The notes below the pieces were generated by a model. That model was given only the letters and a program-made list of their open reading frames with translations. It did not search any database and had not been told where the DNA came from. This document shows positions 24,119 to 32,765 of a stretch of 60,861 bases of DNA, piece by piece. Source of the stretch: Paractinoplanes toevensis (GTDB taxonomy: Bacteria; Actinomycetota; Actinomycetes; Mycobacteriales; Micromonosporaceae); NCBI RefSeq assembly GCF_018332695.1, contig NZ_BOQN01000112.1:1-60861 (forward strand). The letters are read 5' to 3'. Position 1 is the stretch's first letter; every line of letters begins with the position of its first letter. The translations under genes were made by a program, and so were the position numbers.

Positions 24119-25285
24119 ATGGCCCCCAACCCGCCCGGTGACGATCCGCCCGCCGACGTCTTCGACTACGAGGACTACGTCGGTGACGACTACGGCCCGG
24201 ACTCGCCCGCATCGGAGTTCCTCGGCGAACGGCCCGGGGCGGAGGAGTACGCGACCGGCGAGCACCCGGTGGAGCGCTACCCCGTGGCGGGGCCGCTGGC
24301 GCAGAACTATCCGGCCCGGACGCCCTACGACGAGGAGCTGACCGGGGAGTGGCCGGCCCCCGGCGAGGAGGACACCGACCCGGTGGGGTTCGAACCGGTC
24401 GAGGCCCGCGACTACCCGCCGCCCGCCGACCCGTTCGACGACTCGGACGACCTCGACTACCTCACCACGCACCAGGGCTTCGAGCTGCCCGGCTGGGGTG
24501 CGCCGGAGGAGGCCGAGACCGCACAGGGCGCCCGGGTGCGTCGATATCGGCGCCCGCTGCTGGTCGCCGGGGTGGTCCTGTTCCTGGCCGGTATGGCGGC
24601 GGCGATCCTGATCGCCCCGCGCTGGGTCGGCGACGACCCGGACCGGACCGAGGCGGTCGGCCGGACCGGCGTCAGCGGCGACGCGGTCAGCGGCCCGGTC
24701 GACGGCCGCGAGTCGGCCCGCTTCGAGCTGGTCGACGGCGCCGGCTCGGTGCGGCTGCGCACCGACGACCTGGGCGACGACCTCTACCGGGTGACGACCC
24801 CCGCGGGCAGCGGCGTGACCCCGAAGGTGGACGATGCGGACGGCGCGGTCCGGCTGCACCTGCCGGCCGGCGTGCACGGCGGCCCGTCCGAGGTGACGAT
24901 CGTGCTGAACAACAAGGTGCGGTGGACGCTGCAGATGAACGGCGGCACCGCCCAGACCACCGTCGACCTGACCGGCGCGGTCGTGGACGGCGTAGACCTG
25001 ACCGGCGGCGCCAGCCGCATCGACCTGACCCTGCCGGTGCCGACCAGCGTGGTTCCGGTGCGGATGACCGGCGGCGTGGACCAGTTCCTGGTGAGGCTGG
25101 CCGGCGCGACCCCGGTGCGGGTGCAGGTGCAGTCCGGGGCCGGCCAGGTGACGCTGGCCGGCGCAACCCACAAGGGCATAGCCCCCGGCCGGTCCTTCAC
25201 CGCGAACGGCTGGGGGAACGGCGAAGCCGGCTTCGACGTGGAGGCCGTGGCCGGAATGTCGGCCCTGACCATCACGGAGAGCTGA
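24119..25285 (+). CDS. Single-pass membrane protein with acidic cytosolic and beta-rich outer domain
   Basis: 388 aa, ATG with GGAGGA. Residues 1-140 are very acidic and rich in Asp, Glu, Pro and Tyr, without recognisable fold. RRYRRPLLVAGVVLFLAGMA marks one membrane helix near 142-168 with positive inside. The outer part (~190-388) has regular beta strands with repeated GGxxxxDLT/TGG phrases, like the DUF4097/adhesin-type beta-helix or an anti-sigma-associated domain. No enzyme motif. Role unknown; an envelope or signalling function is a guess. The end overlaps the convergent N-acetyltransferase gene by 14 bases. Confidence 0.75.
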   Translation: MAPNPPGDDPPADVFDYEDYVGDDYGPDSPASEFLGERPGAEEYATGEHPVERYPVAGPLAQNYPARTPYDEELTGEWPAPGEEDTDPVGFEPVEARDYPPPADPFDDSDDLDYLTTHQGFELPGWGAPEEAETAQGARVRRYRRPLLVAGVVLFLAGMAAAILIAPRWVGDDPDRTEAVGRTGVSGDAVSGPVDGRESARFELVDGAGSVRLRTDDLGDDLYRVTTPAGSGVTPKVDDADGAVRLHLPAGVHGGPSEVTIVLNNKVRWTLQMNGGTAQTTVDLTGAVVDGVDLTGGASRIDLTLPVPTSVVPVRMTGGVDQFLVRLAGATPVRVQVQSGAGQVTLAGATHKGIAPGRSFTANGWGNGEAGFDVEAVAGMSALTITES

Positions 25286-26135
25286 CGCCGGCCAGCCACT
25301 TCTCGTGTGCTTCGGTGAGGCGTCGCCAGAGCGCGTCTCGGTCGGCCGGGCCGACGTCGTCGAGAGTGATCCCGAAGACGTCGGCCAGCGCCGCGAAGTA
25401 GTCGTCCCGCCGATCGAGGATCGTCTTCTGCTCGATGTCACCGGTTCGGCTCAGTGCCAGCCCGCGCACGATGTCGATGCCGTGCGCGTCTCGCCGCTGC
25501 ACGGTGGCTACCCGCACGAACCCGGAGTCGGGGGAGGTGGAGAGCTCCTCGTGCTTGGCCGCGAACGCCGACATCTCCACGCTCTCGCCGCGGAAGTCCA
25601 TCCCGAGGAACCCGCCCCGCGGATCGTGATCGAACCGCCAGCCACCGGGCTCCGCCGCCGACCGCGACAGTCGGTACCGGAACGGGCCCTGCTGGTATTC
25701 GCCTTCGGCCAGCGGCAGCGGTTCGTAGATGCCGTCGCCCATGCCGAGGTCGACCAGCCAGTTCCCGTCGGGCGCCGTATCGGACGGCAGTCCCGACACG
25801 GTCAGCACGAGATGGTTGCCGACCGCTCCGGCCGGGTGCGAAGCATTGCCCTGCACCCCGCCGTAGTGCCGGGTGACGGCATAGCCGAGCTCCGTGAGCA
25901 GCGCCGAGAAAGCCCCGTTGAGGTGAAAGCAGTATCCGCCGCGCCCTCGCAGAATCCGCCCGATCGAATCCTCGGGCTCGACGGTGGTGGGCCGCCCGAG
26001 CCAGATCTCCAGACATTCGTAGGGCACCCGCTCGGCGTGAGCCCGATGCAGAGCCTTCAGTCCGTCAAGGCTGGGCGGCTCCCGCTCCACCCCGAGCCGC
26101 CGCAGATATCCGGAAAAGTCGATGGCAGAGCCCAC
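25272..26135 (-). CDS. nat: Arylamine N-acetyltransferase
   Basis: 287 aa, family length. The Cys-His-Asp triad is visible: Cys69 in GRGGYCFHLN, His108 in GNHLVL, Asp129 in LVDLGMGDG. Transfers acetyl (or propionyl) from CoA to arylamines, hydrazines and similar amines in the cytosol. RVPYECLEIWLG near residue 40 is also typical. Homologues occur in xenobiotic detoxification and in ansamycin biosynthesis (amide synthases); no ansamycin genes are near, so detoxification or general acyl transfer is more likely. Confidence 0.93.
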   Translation of the reverse strand: MGSAIDFSGYLRRLGVEREPPSLDGLKALHRAHAERVPYECLEIWLGRPTTVEPEDSIGRILRGRGGYCFHLNGAFSALLTELGYAVTRHYGGVQGNASHPAGAVGNHLVLTVSGLPSDTAPDGNWLVDLGMGDGIYEPLPLAEGEYQQGPFRYRLSRSAAEPGGWRFDHDPRGGFLGMDFRGESVEMSAFAAKHEELSTSPDSGFVRVATVQRRDAHGIDIVRGLALSRTGDIEQKTILDRRDDYFAALADVFGITLDDVGPADRDALWRRLTEAHEKWLAGVSSP

Positions 26136-26181
26136 CCGCCAACCTTATTCGATCGGCGAGTGGGCGGGTGAACCCTGATGC

Positions 26182-27099
26182 TCAGACCGCCCGCAACTGC
26201 TCCAGCGGCACGCGATCGGTGACCCACTGAAGGTGCTGTTCGTAGTCGACGGCCGCCAGCTTGCGCGCGAGCTCAGGAAGATCGTCGATGGCCCCGTAGT
26301 GGTGCTTCAGAAGTGCCGCCAAAGCCTCGACACGTCCTTCGTCGCGGCCTTCTGCCCGGCCCTCTTCGATCTTGCGGCGGGCGAGGTCGCGGGCGAACTC
26401 GGTACCTTCCAGAATGTCGCTCATTCCTCTCCTCATCAACGCTTTGACCAACTGAGTCGCGATGGGTCTGGGACCCAGTTTACCCAGCTCAACCAAGACC
26501 AGCCGTTCGTCCGGATCGGCTGTTGCGGCTATCGTCTCGGCCACCCGTTCCACCGCATCGGGTGGCGGGTTCTTGGACCACAGGGCGAGCGGCGCCAGGC
26601 CGCTCGCGAGGATGTACTCAGGGTCCAGATCCTCCGCCAGGTTCCATGACGTGTACCGCAGCGCGGCGCCGTCCCGCTGGAAGTTTCCGGGATAGCCGCC
26701 GCCGAACGGCCAAACCACCACCTGGTGGAGCCGATGCCGTGCGCGCGAGTACTTAAGTGCCAGCGACGACCAGTAGGACATCATCCGTTCCTCGAAGTCC
26801 GTCACCCGCTCGACCTGTACCTCGAGGTGGTATACGTCGTGCAAGGGGATCGGGAGTCCGTCCTTCTCTGCTCGGTCCTGCTCCTCTCTGTCTCGCAGGG
26901 CCAAGTAGACCTTGTCTCTGCTTCGGGTCAGTCGACGCTGCTGTTCCGTCGGCCCCTCCAGAACCACCTGCCGGCCGTCCAACTCCGCACCGAACAGGAT
27001 TCTCAGTGTGTCCTCGGGGTGCGCCTCGAACATCGACTTGAACAGGCCGTCGTAGTCCTTCCTTGACGCCTTACTCCCGGGCGTCGCATCGACTGGCAT
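26182..27099 (-). CDS. Rpn-like PD-(D/E)XK nuclease family protein
   Basis: 305 aa, ATG with AGGAGG. Begins with KDYDGLFKSMFEAHPEDTLRILFG, the usual opening of the Rpn/putative-transposase (YhgA-like, DUF4351-related) proteins. The nuclease core motif is in the YHLEVQVERVTDFEERMMSYWS stretch (Glu-x-Gln after a beta strand). The C-terminal part is charged and helical (LARRKIEEGRAEGRDEGRVEAL), with an arginine/glutamate repeat common in this family. Rpn proteins promote RecA-independent recombination and sit on variable DNA, and newer work links some to phage defence. Base composition is a little less G/C-rich than neighbours. Stands alone. Confidence 0.75.
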   Translation of the reverse strand: MPVDATPGSKASRKDYDGLFKSMFEAHPEDTLRILFGAELDGRQVVLEGPTEQQRRLTRSRDKVYLALRDREEQDRAEKDGLPIPLHDVYHLEVQVERVTDFEERMMSYWSSLALKYSRARHRLHQVVVWPFGGGYPGNFQRDGAALRYTSWNLAEDLDPEYILASGLAPLALWSKNPPPDAVERVAETIAATADPDERLVLVELGKLGPRPIATQLVKALMRRGMSDILEGTEFARDLARRKIEEGRAEGRDEGRVEALAALLKHHYGAIDDLPELARKLAAVDYEQHLQWVTDRVPLEQLRAV

Positions 27100-27112
27100 T
27101 TTCGTCCTCCTG

Positions 27113-27158
27113 GTTGACGAACGCCTAGAGGTTATATGACCAGTTGTCTTATGCCTAG
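27113..27158. repeat. Two 16-bp direct repeats in the promoter of the Rpn-like gene
   Basis: GTTGACGAACGCCTAG (27113-27128) and GTTGTCTTATGCCTAG (27143-27158) agree in 12 of 16 positions with a 30-bp period. Between them lies GGTTATATGACC, whose minus-strand TATAAC is a good -10. This may be a binding site for a regulator. The gap 27100-27166 holds nothing else. Confidence 0.4.
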
Positions 27159-27166
27159 ATTTCTAT

Positions 27167-28579
27167 TCAAGCTTTCGCCGCTGTTGGTTCAGGGGAGGGT
27201 GCAGTGGCGCTTCGGGGCATGGCTGTGGCCGCTATTGCGGCGGCGGTCAGCAGGAGGAGCGCGCTGAGTGTCAGCGCCAATGCATAGCCGCTGGTCAGGG
27301 CGACTGGGGTGGATAGCGGACCGGTGCGGTGCTGGGCCGCGGTGCCCAGGGCGGCCAGGCCCAGTGATGCGCCGATCTGGCGGGAACTGTTCAGCAGGCC
27401 GGATGCCGTGCCGGACTCCTCGGGCGCCACGTCCGCAGTCGCTACCGAGACGAGTGGGCCCAGGCAGAGGCCGAAGCCGATGCTGGCGACGATCGACGGG
27501 CCCAGGACGTCGGTGCGGAAGGAGCCGTCGGGGCTGATTCGGCTGAACCACGCGAAGCCGGCCGCGGTCAGCAGGGCGCCCCCGACCAGGATGTTGCGGG
27601 AGCTGGTGCGGTAGCCAAGTCGGATGGCCAGGATGCTGCCGGCGATCACGCCCAGGGCGAACGGCAGGAACATCACGCCGGTCAGTGCCGGGCCGATGTC
27701 GAGGACGCGTTGCAGGTAGAGGGACGCGAAGTAGAACGTCGCGGTGATGGCCGCGCCGACCAGCAGGTTGTAGGCGTTCGCGCCGGCCACCGCGCGGTTG
27801 GTCAGCAGACCGAGGCGGATCAGCGGGTCGCGGGTGGTGCGGCGTTCGACGGCCAGGAACGCGGCCAGCAGGGCGACCGCCGCGGCGAGGGTGAAAAGGG
27901 TGGACAGTGACGTCCAGGCGTGCCGGTCGGTGCGCACGATGCCGAAGACCAGCAGGCCCATGCCGGCCGTGGCCAGCACGGCGCCGAGCACGTCGGGGCG
28001 GCCGGTGGGGGTCGCCGGCCGGTCGGCGGGGACGCCCCGCCAGGTCAGGGCCAGGGTGACGGCGGCCATCGGGACGCTGATGAACATCACCCAGCGCCAG
28101 CCCGCGTACTGGGTCAGCACGCCGCCGATCAGGACGCCGAGGGCGCCGCCGGCCGCGTTGGTCGCGGCCCACACGCCGAAGGCTCGGACTCTGGGCTTGC
28201 CGCTGGGGAAGGCCGCGGTGAGCAGCGCCAGTGCGGCGGGGGACAGGGCGGCGGCGCCGATGCCCTGGGCGGCGCGGGCCGTGACGAGTTGGCCGGGGGT
28301 CTGGGCGAAGCCGCCGATCAGGGAGGCGACGCCGAAGGCGGCCAGGCCGAGCAGCAGGATCCGTTTGCGGCCGAAGCGGTCGGCGGCTTTGCCGCCGAGC
28401 AGGAGCAGGCCGCCGAAGGTGAGGGCGTAGGCGTGGATCACCCAGGTCAGGCCGGCGGCGCTGAAACCCAGGCCGGACGCGATCCGGGGCAGTCCGACGT
28501 TCACCACCGAGAGGTCCAGCGACACCATGAATTGCACGAGAGCTACTGCGGTCAGGGTGCGGTTCGACTTTCGGAACAT
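27167..28579 (-). CDS. MFS multidrug exporter, DHA2 type
   Basis: 470 aa from ATG at 28579, inside the palindromic operator; a longer upstream frame would cross the operator and is rejected. Motif D-like VQFMVSLDLSVVNVGLPRIA in helix 1 and motif A GGKAADRFGRKRIL between helices 2 and 3 mark the 14-helix EmrB/QacA drug:H+ antiporters. GGVLTQYAGWRWVMFISVP is also typical. Exports drugs or an endogenous toxic product. Divergent from a TetR gene across a 24-bp perfect palindrome, a classic repressor-pump pair. Confidence 0.92.
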   Translation of the reverse strand: MFRKSNRTLTAVALVQFMVSLDLSVVNVGLPRIASGLGFSAAGLTWVIHAYALTFGGLLLLGGKAADRFGRKRILLLGLAAFGVASLIGGFAQTPGQLVTARAAQGIGAAALSPAALALLTAAFPSGKPRVRAFGVWAATNAAGGALGVLIGGVLTQYAGWRWVMFISVPMAAVTLALTWRGVPADRPATPTGRPDVLGAVLATAGMGLLVFGIVRTDRHAWTSLSTLFTLAAAVALLAAFLAVERRTTRDPLIRLGLLTNRAVAGANAYNLLVGAAITATFYFASLYLQRVLDIGPALTGVMFLPFALGVIAGSILAIRLGYRTSSRNILVGGALLTAAGFAWFSRISPDGSFRTDVLGPSIVASIGFGLCLGPLVSVATADVAPEESGTASGLLNSSRQIGASLGLAALGTAAQHRTGPLSTPVALTSGYALALTLSALLLLTAAAIAATAMPRSATAPSPEPTAAKA

Positions 28580-28590
28580 GTTCCGAAAGT
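28567..28590. promoter_or_regulatory. 24-bp perfect palindrome, TetR operator
   Basis: ACTTTCGGAACA is followed directly by its exact complement TGTTCCGAAAGT. The site overlaps the first codons of the MFS gene (ATG at 28579) and lies 23 bases before the TetR start at 28614. Binding would shut off both genes. Confidence 0.88.
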
Positions 28591-28613
28591 AGCAGACGAC
28601 GCAAGATGGTGGG

Positions 28614-29252
28614 GTGTCGACATCGAACGGCCGCACCGGCCGACCACCGGTCACCTCGCGCGCGGAGATTCTGGCCGCGGCTCGCGGGCTCATCGACGAG
28701 AGCGGCTGGGAGAAGCTGACGATCCGGCGGCTGGCCGGCGAGCTGGGCATCGGGGCGACGACCCTCTACCACCACGTGCGGGACAAGGAGGACCTGCTGC
28801 TCCTGCTGCTCAACGAGTACGCGGCGCAGGCCCCGTTCCCGGATCTGCCGGACGATCCACGGGAACGCATCGTGGTGGCCGCCGCGGCGATGCGCGACAC
28901 CCTGGCCGGCTGGCCGTGGGCCGCCGAGGTGCTGACCACCGATGGCTTCCTGGGCCTGCTCGGCGGCTCGGCCGTGCGACTGGTCGAGGTCATCGTGGCC
29001 GCGGCCGAGGACGCCGGATGCACCCAGGAGCAGGCGGCCGGGCTGTTCCGGAGCATCTGGTATTACACGGTCGGCGAGATTCTGGTCCGGGTGCACTCCA
29101 GCAAGAAAAAGAACGGCGACTTCACCGGCTTCGACCCCGAACAGACCCCGCGCCTGGCCGCGATCGGTCCGCAGTGGCCGGTTCTCGCGGCCCGGGACAC
29201 CTACGTCCCGGGCCTGCGAGCCTTCGTCGACGGGCTGCTCAGGGCGCGATGA
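28614..29252 (+). CDS. TetR-family repressor of the divergent MFS pump
   Basis: 212 aa from GTG. The N-terminal region RAEILAAARGLIDESGWEKLTIRRLAGELGIGATTLYHHVRDKEDLL is a standard TetR DNA-binding domain. The helical C-terminal part (TLAGWPWAAEVLTT onward) is of the TetR_C type found beside DHA2 pumps. Only a short leader precedes it, with GGTGGGG before the start. Its 3' end overlaps the convergent lyase gene by 14 bases. Confidence 0.92.
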   Translation: MSTSNGRTGRPPVTSRAEILAAARGLIDESGWEKLTIRRLAGELGIGATTLYHHVRDKEDLLLLLLNEYAAQAPFPDLPDDPRERIVVAAAAMRDTLAGWPWAAEVLTTDGFLGLLGGSAVRLVEVIVAAAEDAGCTQEQAAGLFRSIWYYTVGEILVRVHSSKKKNGDFTGFDPEQTPRLAAIGPQWPVLAARDTYVPGLRAFVDGLLRAR

Positions 29253-31887
29253 TCTGGTCGCCCACCAGGGCGAGGTTCTGGATCGCGGCCAGGCCGTAGA
29301 GCGCGGTCGTGTTGGTGGACACCCACTTCGCGGCGTCGGTCGGGGTGAGCGTGGAGGTGACCCGTTCGCTCTTCCACGGCAGGGTCGGTGCGTAGCCGTC
29401 ACCGGTGTAGAAGTCGCGCCAGGCCCGGGTGACCAGCGCGGCGTTGTTCAACCGCACCGCGGCGTACGCGGTCAGCCGGGCGTGGCCCTGGCGCAGGATG
29501 AGGTTGCCGAACGCCGCACCGCACTCGGCGGTCTGCTCGGCCGCGGTCGCGTTGAACAGGCGGCAGTACTGCAACCAGGCCGCCTCGAAGGCCGGCATGT
29601 CGACCAGGTCGATGACCTCGGCGCAGATCTCCACCTGGCCGAACATCGCGCTCAGGTGGGAGACGCTGACGGTTTTGGCAGTGACCGGCGCGAACCGGCC
29701 GGTGTCCAGGTCGTACAGGCCGCTGCCGGTGACGAAGCCGTTCGGCATCGCGCCGATCGTCTCCATCGTGCCGAGCAGTTTCGCCTTGGCCTTCTCGGCG
29801 AGCGGCCCCCGTCGCTCCCACTCGGTCAGCCAGGCGGCCGCCAGACCGCTCCAGTCGGTGCCGAGGCCGATCGACAGCGCGTGCGGGTCGGGAGTGTACG
29901 GCTCGGTGCGGATCTTGCGGATCGGGTCGAGCACCAGGAACGTACGGTCCGAATCGACCAGTTCCGAGAGCAGGTCGCCGGTGCGTTCGTCGGCGGTCAG
30001 ATAGTAGTAGATCCGGCGGTAGATGGCCGTGCTGATGCGCTGTTGCTTGGCGCTGTCGGCCCAGTGCTGCACGCCGTGCCGGGTGCCCAGACCGGCCCAT
30101 TTGCCCAGGTGGTAGACGTCCACCTCGCCGGTGTGCCGGGTCATCGCCTCGGCGAACCGGTAGATGTCGGCGCGGCCGGAACGCAGGAACGCGTACCAGA
30201 GCCACAGGTCGGGGGAGAGCTCGGAGTTGTCCCAGGCGTAACCGCCGATGTCGTAGCGCCACACCAGACGGTCCTCGTCGAAGGTGTGCATGATGTCGCC
30301 GTGGTTCCAGAAGCCGTACCAGTGCCGTTGATCGACCTGCTTGCGGTAGAAGTCGAAGAGGAAGTCCAGATGGTCCTCGATGGTGGCCTTCAGCGGGTCG
30401 GTCCGGTCGACCGGCGCGAACAGGCCGCCGAAGACGTTGCAGGAGACCAGGTGCTCGACCGGGTTGATCAGCTGCGGGGGAGTGCGGACCTGGTCGGCCA
30501 TCGCGCCGAGGCGCTCGGCCGGGGGAGTCGAGGGCAAGGCCCACAGAACCAATTCATTGGTACGGGAGATGCCGTACGGCGTACCGAAGCCGGGTTCGTA
30601 GTCCTCGTAGGTGATGTTGAGACCCTCGAGCTGTTCCGGATAGGTGTCCTGGCCCATCCCGTCGTGATAGAAGCGCATGTCCATCGGCCCGGCATCGGGT
30701 GACCACAGCCAGACCGTGACCTCGGCCTCGGCGGTGTGCGCCCGGCGAATGTCGAGCTGGGTGGGGTGCCGCTGCCAGAAGTCCTTGAGCCCGACCGCCA
30801 CCCCGCCGGTGACCCCGCCGACGTAGGCCAGCCCGGAGGCCCGCTGACCCTGGTCGACCGCTACCCACCCGTACCCCTGCTTGGTCCTCTTGCGAAGCGT
30901 GAAGCCGTTGGCCGAGAGCTGGCTGAGCGAGTAGTCGCCCCACAGCGGGATGTACTGCAGGCGGGTGGTGACGCGCTGGTCCCAGGTGGCCGGGTCGGGC
31001 AATGCGGTCCCGGCGATCTGCGCGTTGCGTACCGCCAGCCCCGGGTCCCGCCGCAGGCCGGTGATGCCCTGGACGGCCTCGGTGAGCTGGCCGTGCCCGT
31101 CGCCGACGAAGCGGATGTGGCGGTCGTAGGCCGCGTCCCGCATCGGCACCTTGAAGCGCACGCCGAGCCCGGCGATGTAGTCCTTCGAGCCGTCCCGGTC
31201 ATAGACGAACGTGTGCATCATCTTGACGCTCTCGGCGCCCGCGAAGAAGACCAGCCGCACGGTGAACGGCAGCCAGTCGTGTCCGTGCCGTCCTTCGATC
31301 CGCACCACCGCGCGCACCGGCCCGGACTGCTCGACCACAACTTTCCGCACGTCGCTCTGGACGAGGTGGCGCGGCGACGGCTCGTCCGAGATGTGCTCCT
31401 GGCGGTAGGCGACCAGCACGCCGTCGCGGGCGATCACCGTCTCGCCGCGGCGGATCTCGCTGATCAGCTCGCGCCCGCTGCGCGGGACGCGAGCGACGAT
31501 CACGCCGGTGTCGATCTCGACGTATTTCTTACGGTCGGTGACGACGACCGGTTGCGCCGGCCGATCGGGGGTGCCGGCCTGCAGGGTGTACGCGTCGGAC
31601 GGCGCGCCGTCCGCGATGGCGTGCCCGCTCCACTTGAGCGTGCCGTCCGGCCAGTAGGCGAGCGGCCAGCTCTGCACGGGCACGGCCGGGTCGGCCAGCC
31701 GGAAGGCCTGGTCGCCGGGGACCGTGCCCTTGGGCCACGGGGTTCCCCAGGTGGTGGTGGCCGACGAGCCGGGGCGGCCCTCCAGCCAGGTGAGTCGTAC
31801 TTCGGGCACGGCGGCTCTCCCCACTCTCGGAATCATCGGGACAAAAGGGGCGGCGGCCATGCCGGCCAGGACGCGGCGACGTTCCAC
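29239..31887 (-). CDS. Exported exo-rhamnogalacturonan-lyase-like protein (YetA/PcRGLX family)
   Basis: 882 aa from GTG at 31887 with AAGGAG before it. A twin-arginine-like signal opens the protein (ERRRVLAGMAAAPFVPMIP). The body matches the YetA / PcRGLX (PL26-type) architecture: N-terminal RIFT-barrel domain (VRLTWLEGRPG to FTVRLVFFAGAESVKMMHTFVYD), a central domain (LWSPDAGPMDMRFYHDGMG) and a long alpha-helical toroid (HWYGFWNHGDIMHTFDEDRLVWRYDIGGYAWDN and the C-terminal half). PcRGLX cleaves rhamnogalacturonan I chain ends by beta-elimination. The genes upstream are importer components, so this enzyme probably prepares oligosaccharides outside the cell. Family call strong, exact activity inferred. 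Confidence 0.85.
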   Translation of the reverse strand: MERRRVLAGMAAAPFVPMIPRVGRAAVPEVRLTWLEGRPGSSATTTWGTPWPKGTVPGDQAFRLADPAVPVQSWPLAYWPDGTLKWSGHAIADGAPSDAYTLQAGTPDRPAQPVVVTDRKKYVEIDTGVIVARVPRSGRELISEIRRGETVIARDGVLVAYRQEHISDEPSPRHLVQSDVRKVVVEQSGPVRAVVRIEGRHGHDWLPFTVRLVFFAGAESVKMMHTFVYDRDGSKDYIAGLGVRFKVPMRDAAYDRHIRFVGDGHGQLTEAVQGITGLRRDPGLAVRNAQIAGTALPDPATWDQRVTTRLQYIPLWGDYSLSQLSANGFTLRKRTKQGYGWVAVDQGQRASGLAYVGGVTGGVAVGLKDFWQRHPTQLDIRRAHTAEAEVTVWLWSPDAGPMDMRFYHDGMGQDTYPEQLEGLNITYEDYEPGFGTPYGISRTNELVLWALPSTPPAERLGAMADQVRTPPQLINPVEHLVSCNVFGGLFAPVDRTDPLKATIEDHLDFLFDFYRKQVDQRHWYGFWNHGDIMHTFDEDRLVWRYDIGGYAWDNSELSPDLWLWYAFLRSGRADIYRFAEAMTRHTGEVDVYHLGKWAGLGTRHGVQHWADSAKQQRISTAIYRRIYYYLTADERTGDLLSELVDSDRTFLVLDPIRKIRTEPYTPDPHALSIGLGTDWSGLAAAWLTEWERRGPLAEKAKAKLLGTMETIGAMPNGFVTGSGLYDLDTGRFAPVTAKTVSVSHLSAMFGQVEICAEVIDLVDMPAFEAAWLQYCRLFNATAAEQTAECGAAFGNLILRQGHARLTAYAAVRLNNAALVTRAWRDFYTGDGYAPTLPWKSERVTSTLTPTDAAKWVSTNTTALYGLAAIQNLALVGDQIIAP

Positions 31888-31889
31888 GG

Positions 31890-32765
31890 TTACTCCTTGA
31901 CGGATCCGATCAGGACGCCCTTCGCGAAATGCTTTTGCAGGAAGGGGTAGACCAGCAGGATCGGCAGCGTCGCGATCACGATGATCGCGAACTTCAGGCC
32001 CTGCTCGGGAAAGAGGGTGGAGTCCAGTTGCTGCACCACGTTCGCCGAGTCCGCGTTGGGCGCGGTGAGCTGGCGGACGAGCACCTGGAGGGTCCACTTC
32101 TGACTGTCGTTGATGTAAAGCAGTGGAGACATGTAGTCGTTCCAGATGCCGACCGCGTAGAACAGCGAGAACGTCGCGATGATCGGCTTGGACAGCGGCA
32201 GCACGATCCGCCGGAAGACGCCCAGCTCGGTGCAGCCGTCGATCATCGCGGCCTCTTCCAGGGCCTCGGGCAGCTGCTGGAAGAACGTCTTCACGATGAT
32301 CAGGTAGAACGGGTTGATCGCGAGCGGCAGGATCAGCGCCCAGTAACTGTCCAGCAGCCCGAGGTTGCGCACCACCAGGTAGGTCGGGATCATCCCGCCG
32401 CTGAACACCAGCGTGAAGATCACCAGGTTGAGCACCAGGGCCCGGCCTGGCAGCCGCCGCTTGGACAGCGGGTAGGCCATGGTCAGCGTCAGCCCGACCT
32501 GGACCGCGGTGCCGACCAGGGTGACGCCGACGGTGGTGGCCAGCGCGCGGACGAACACCCCGGTGCCGAAGATGTAGTCGTAGGTGTCGGTGACGATGTG
32601 CTTCGGCCACAGGAAGAACGGCCGGGCGGCGATCTCCCCCTCCGACGCGAACGAACCGGCCGCCACATACAGCAACGGCAACAGCGTGATCAGGGCAAGA
32701 CCAAGAAGAAGAACAACATTGAGTACGTCGAACACGCGGCCGCCGACCGACTCGTCCCGGGCCAT
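31890..32765 (-). CDS. Sugar ABC transporter permease, LplC/YtcP-like
   Basis: 291 aa. ATG at 32765 overlaps the upstream permease stop by one base; its own end carries the Shine-Dalgarno of the lyase gene. Binding-protein-dependent permease with six helices. The EAA loop EALEEAAMIDGCTELGVFRRIVLPLSKPI contacts the ATPase. SFASEGEIAARPFFLWPKHI and NDYMSPLLYIND are typical of the LplC branch, which imports complex plant sugars such as rhamnogalacturonan fragments in Bacillus. Confidence 0.93.
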   Translation of the reverse strand: MARDESVGGRVFDVLNVVLLLGLALITLLPLLYVAAGSFASEGEIAARPFFLWPKHIVTDTYDYIFGTGVFVRALATTVGVTLVGTAVQVGLTLTMAYPLSKRRLPGRALVLNLVIFTLVFSGGMIPTYLVVRNLGLLDSYWALILPLAINPFYLIIVKTFFQQLPEALEEAAMIDGCTELGVFRRIVLPLSKPIIATFSLFYAVGIWNDYMSPLLYINDSQKWTLQVLVRQLTAPNADSANVVQQLDSTLFPEQGLKFAIIVIATLPILLVYPFLQKHFAKGVLIGSVKE

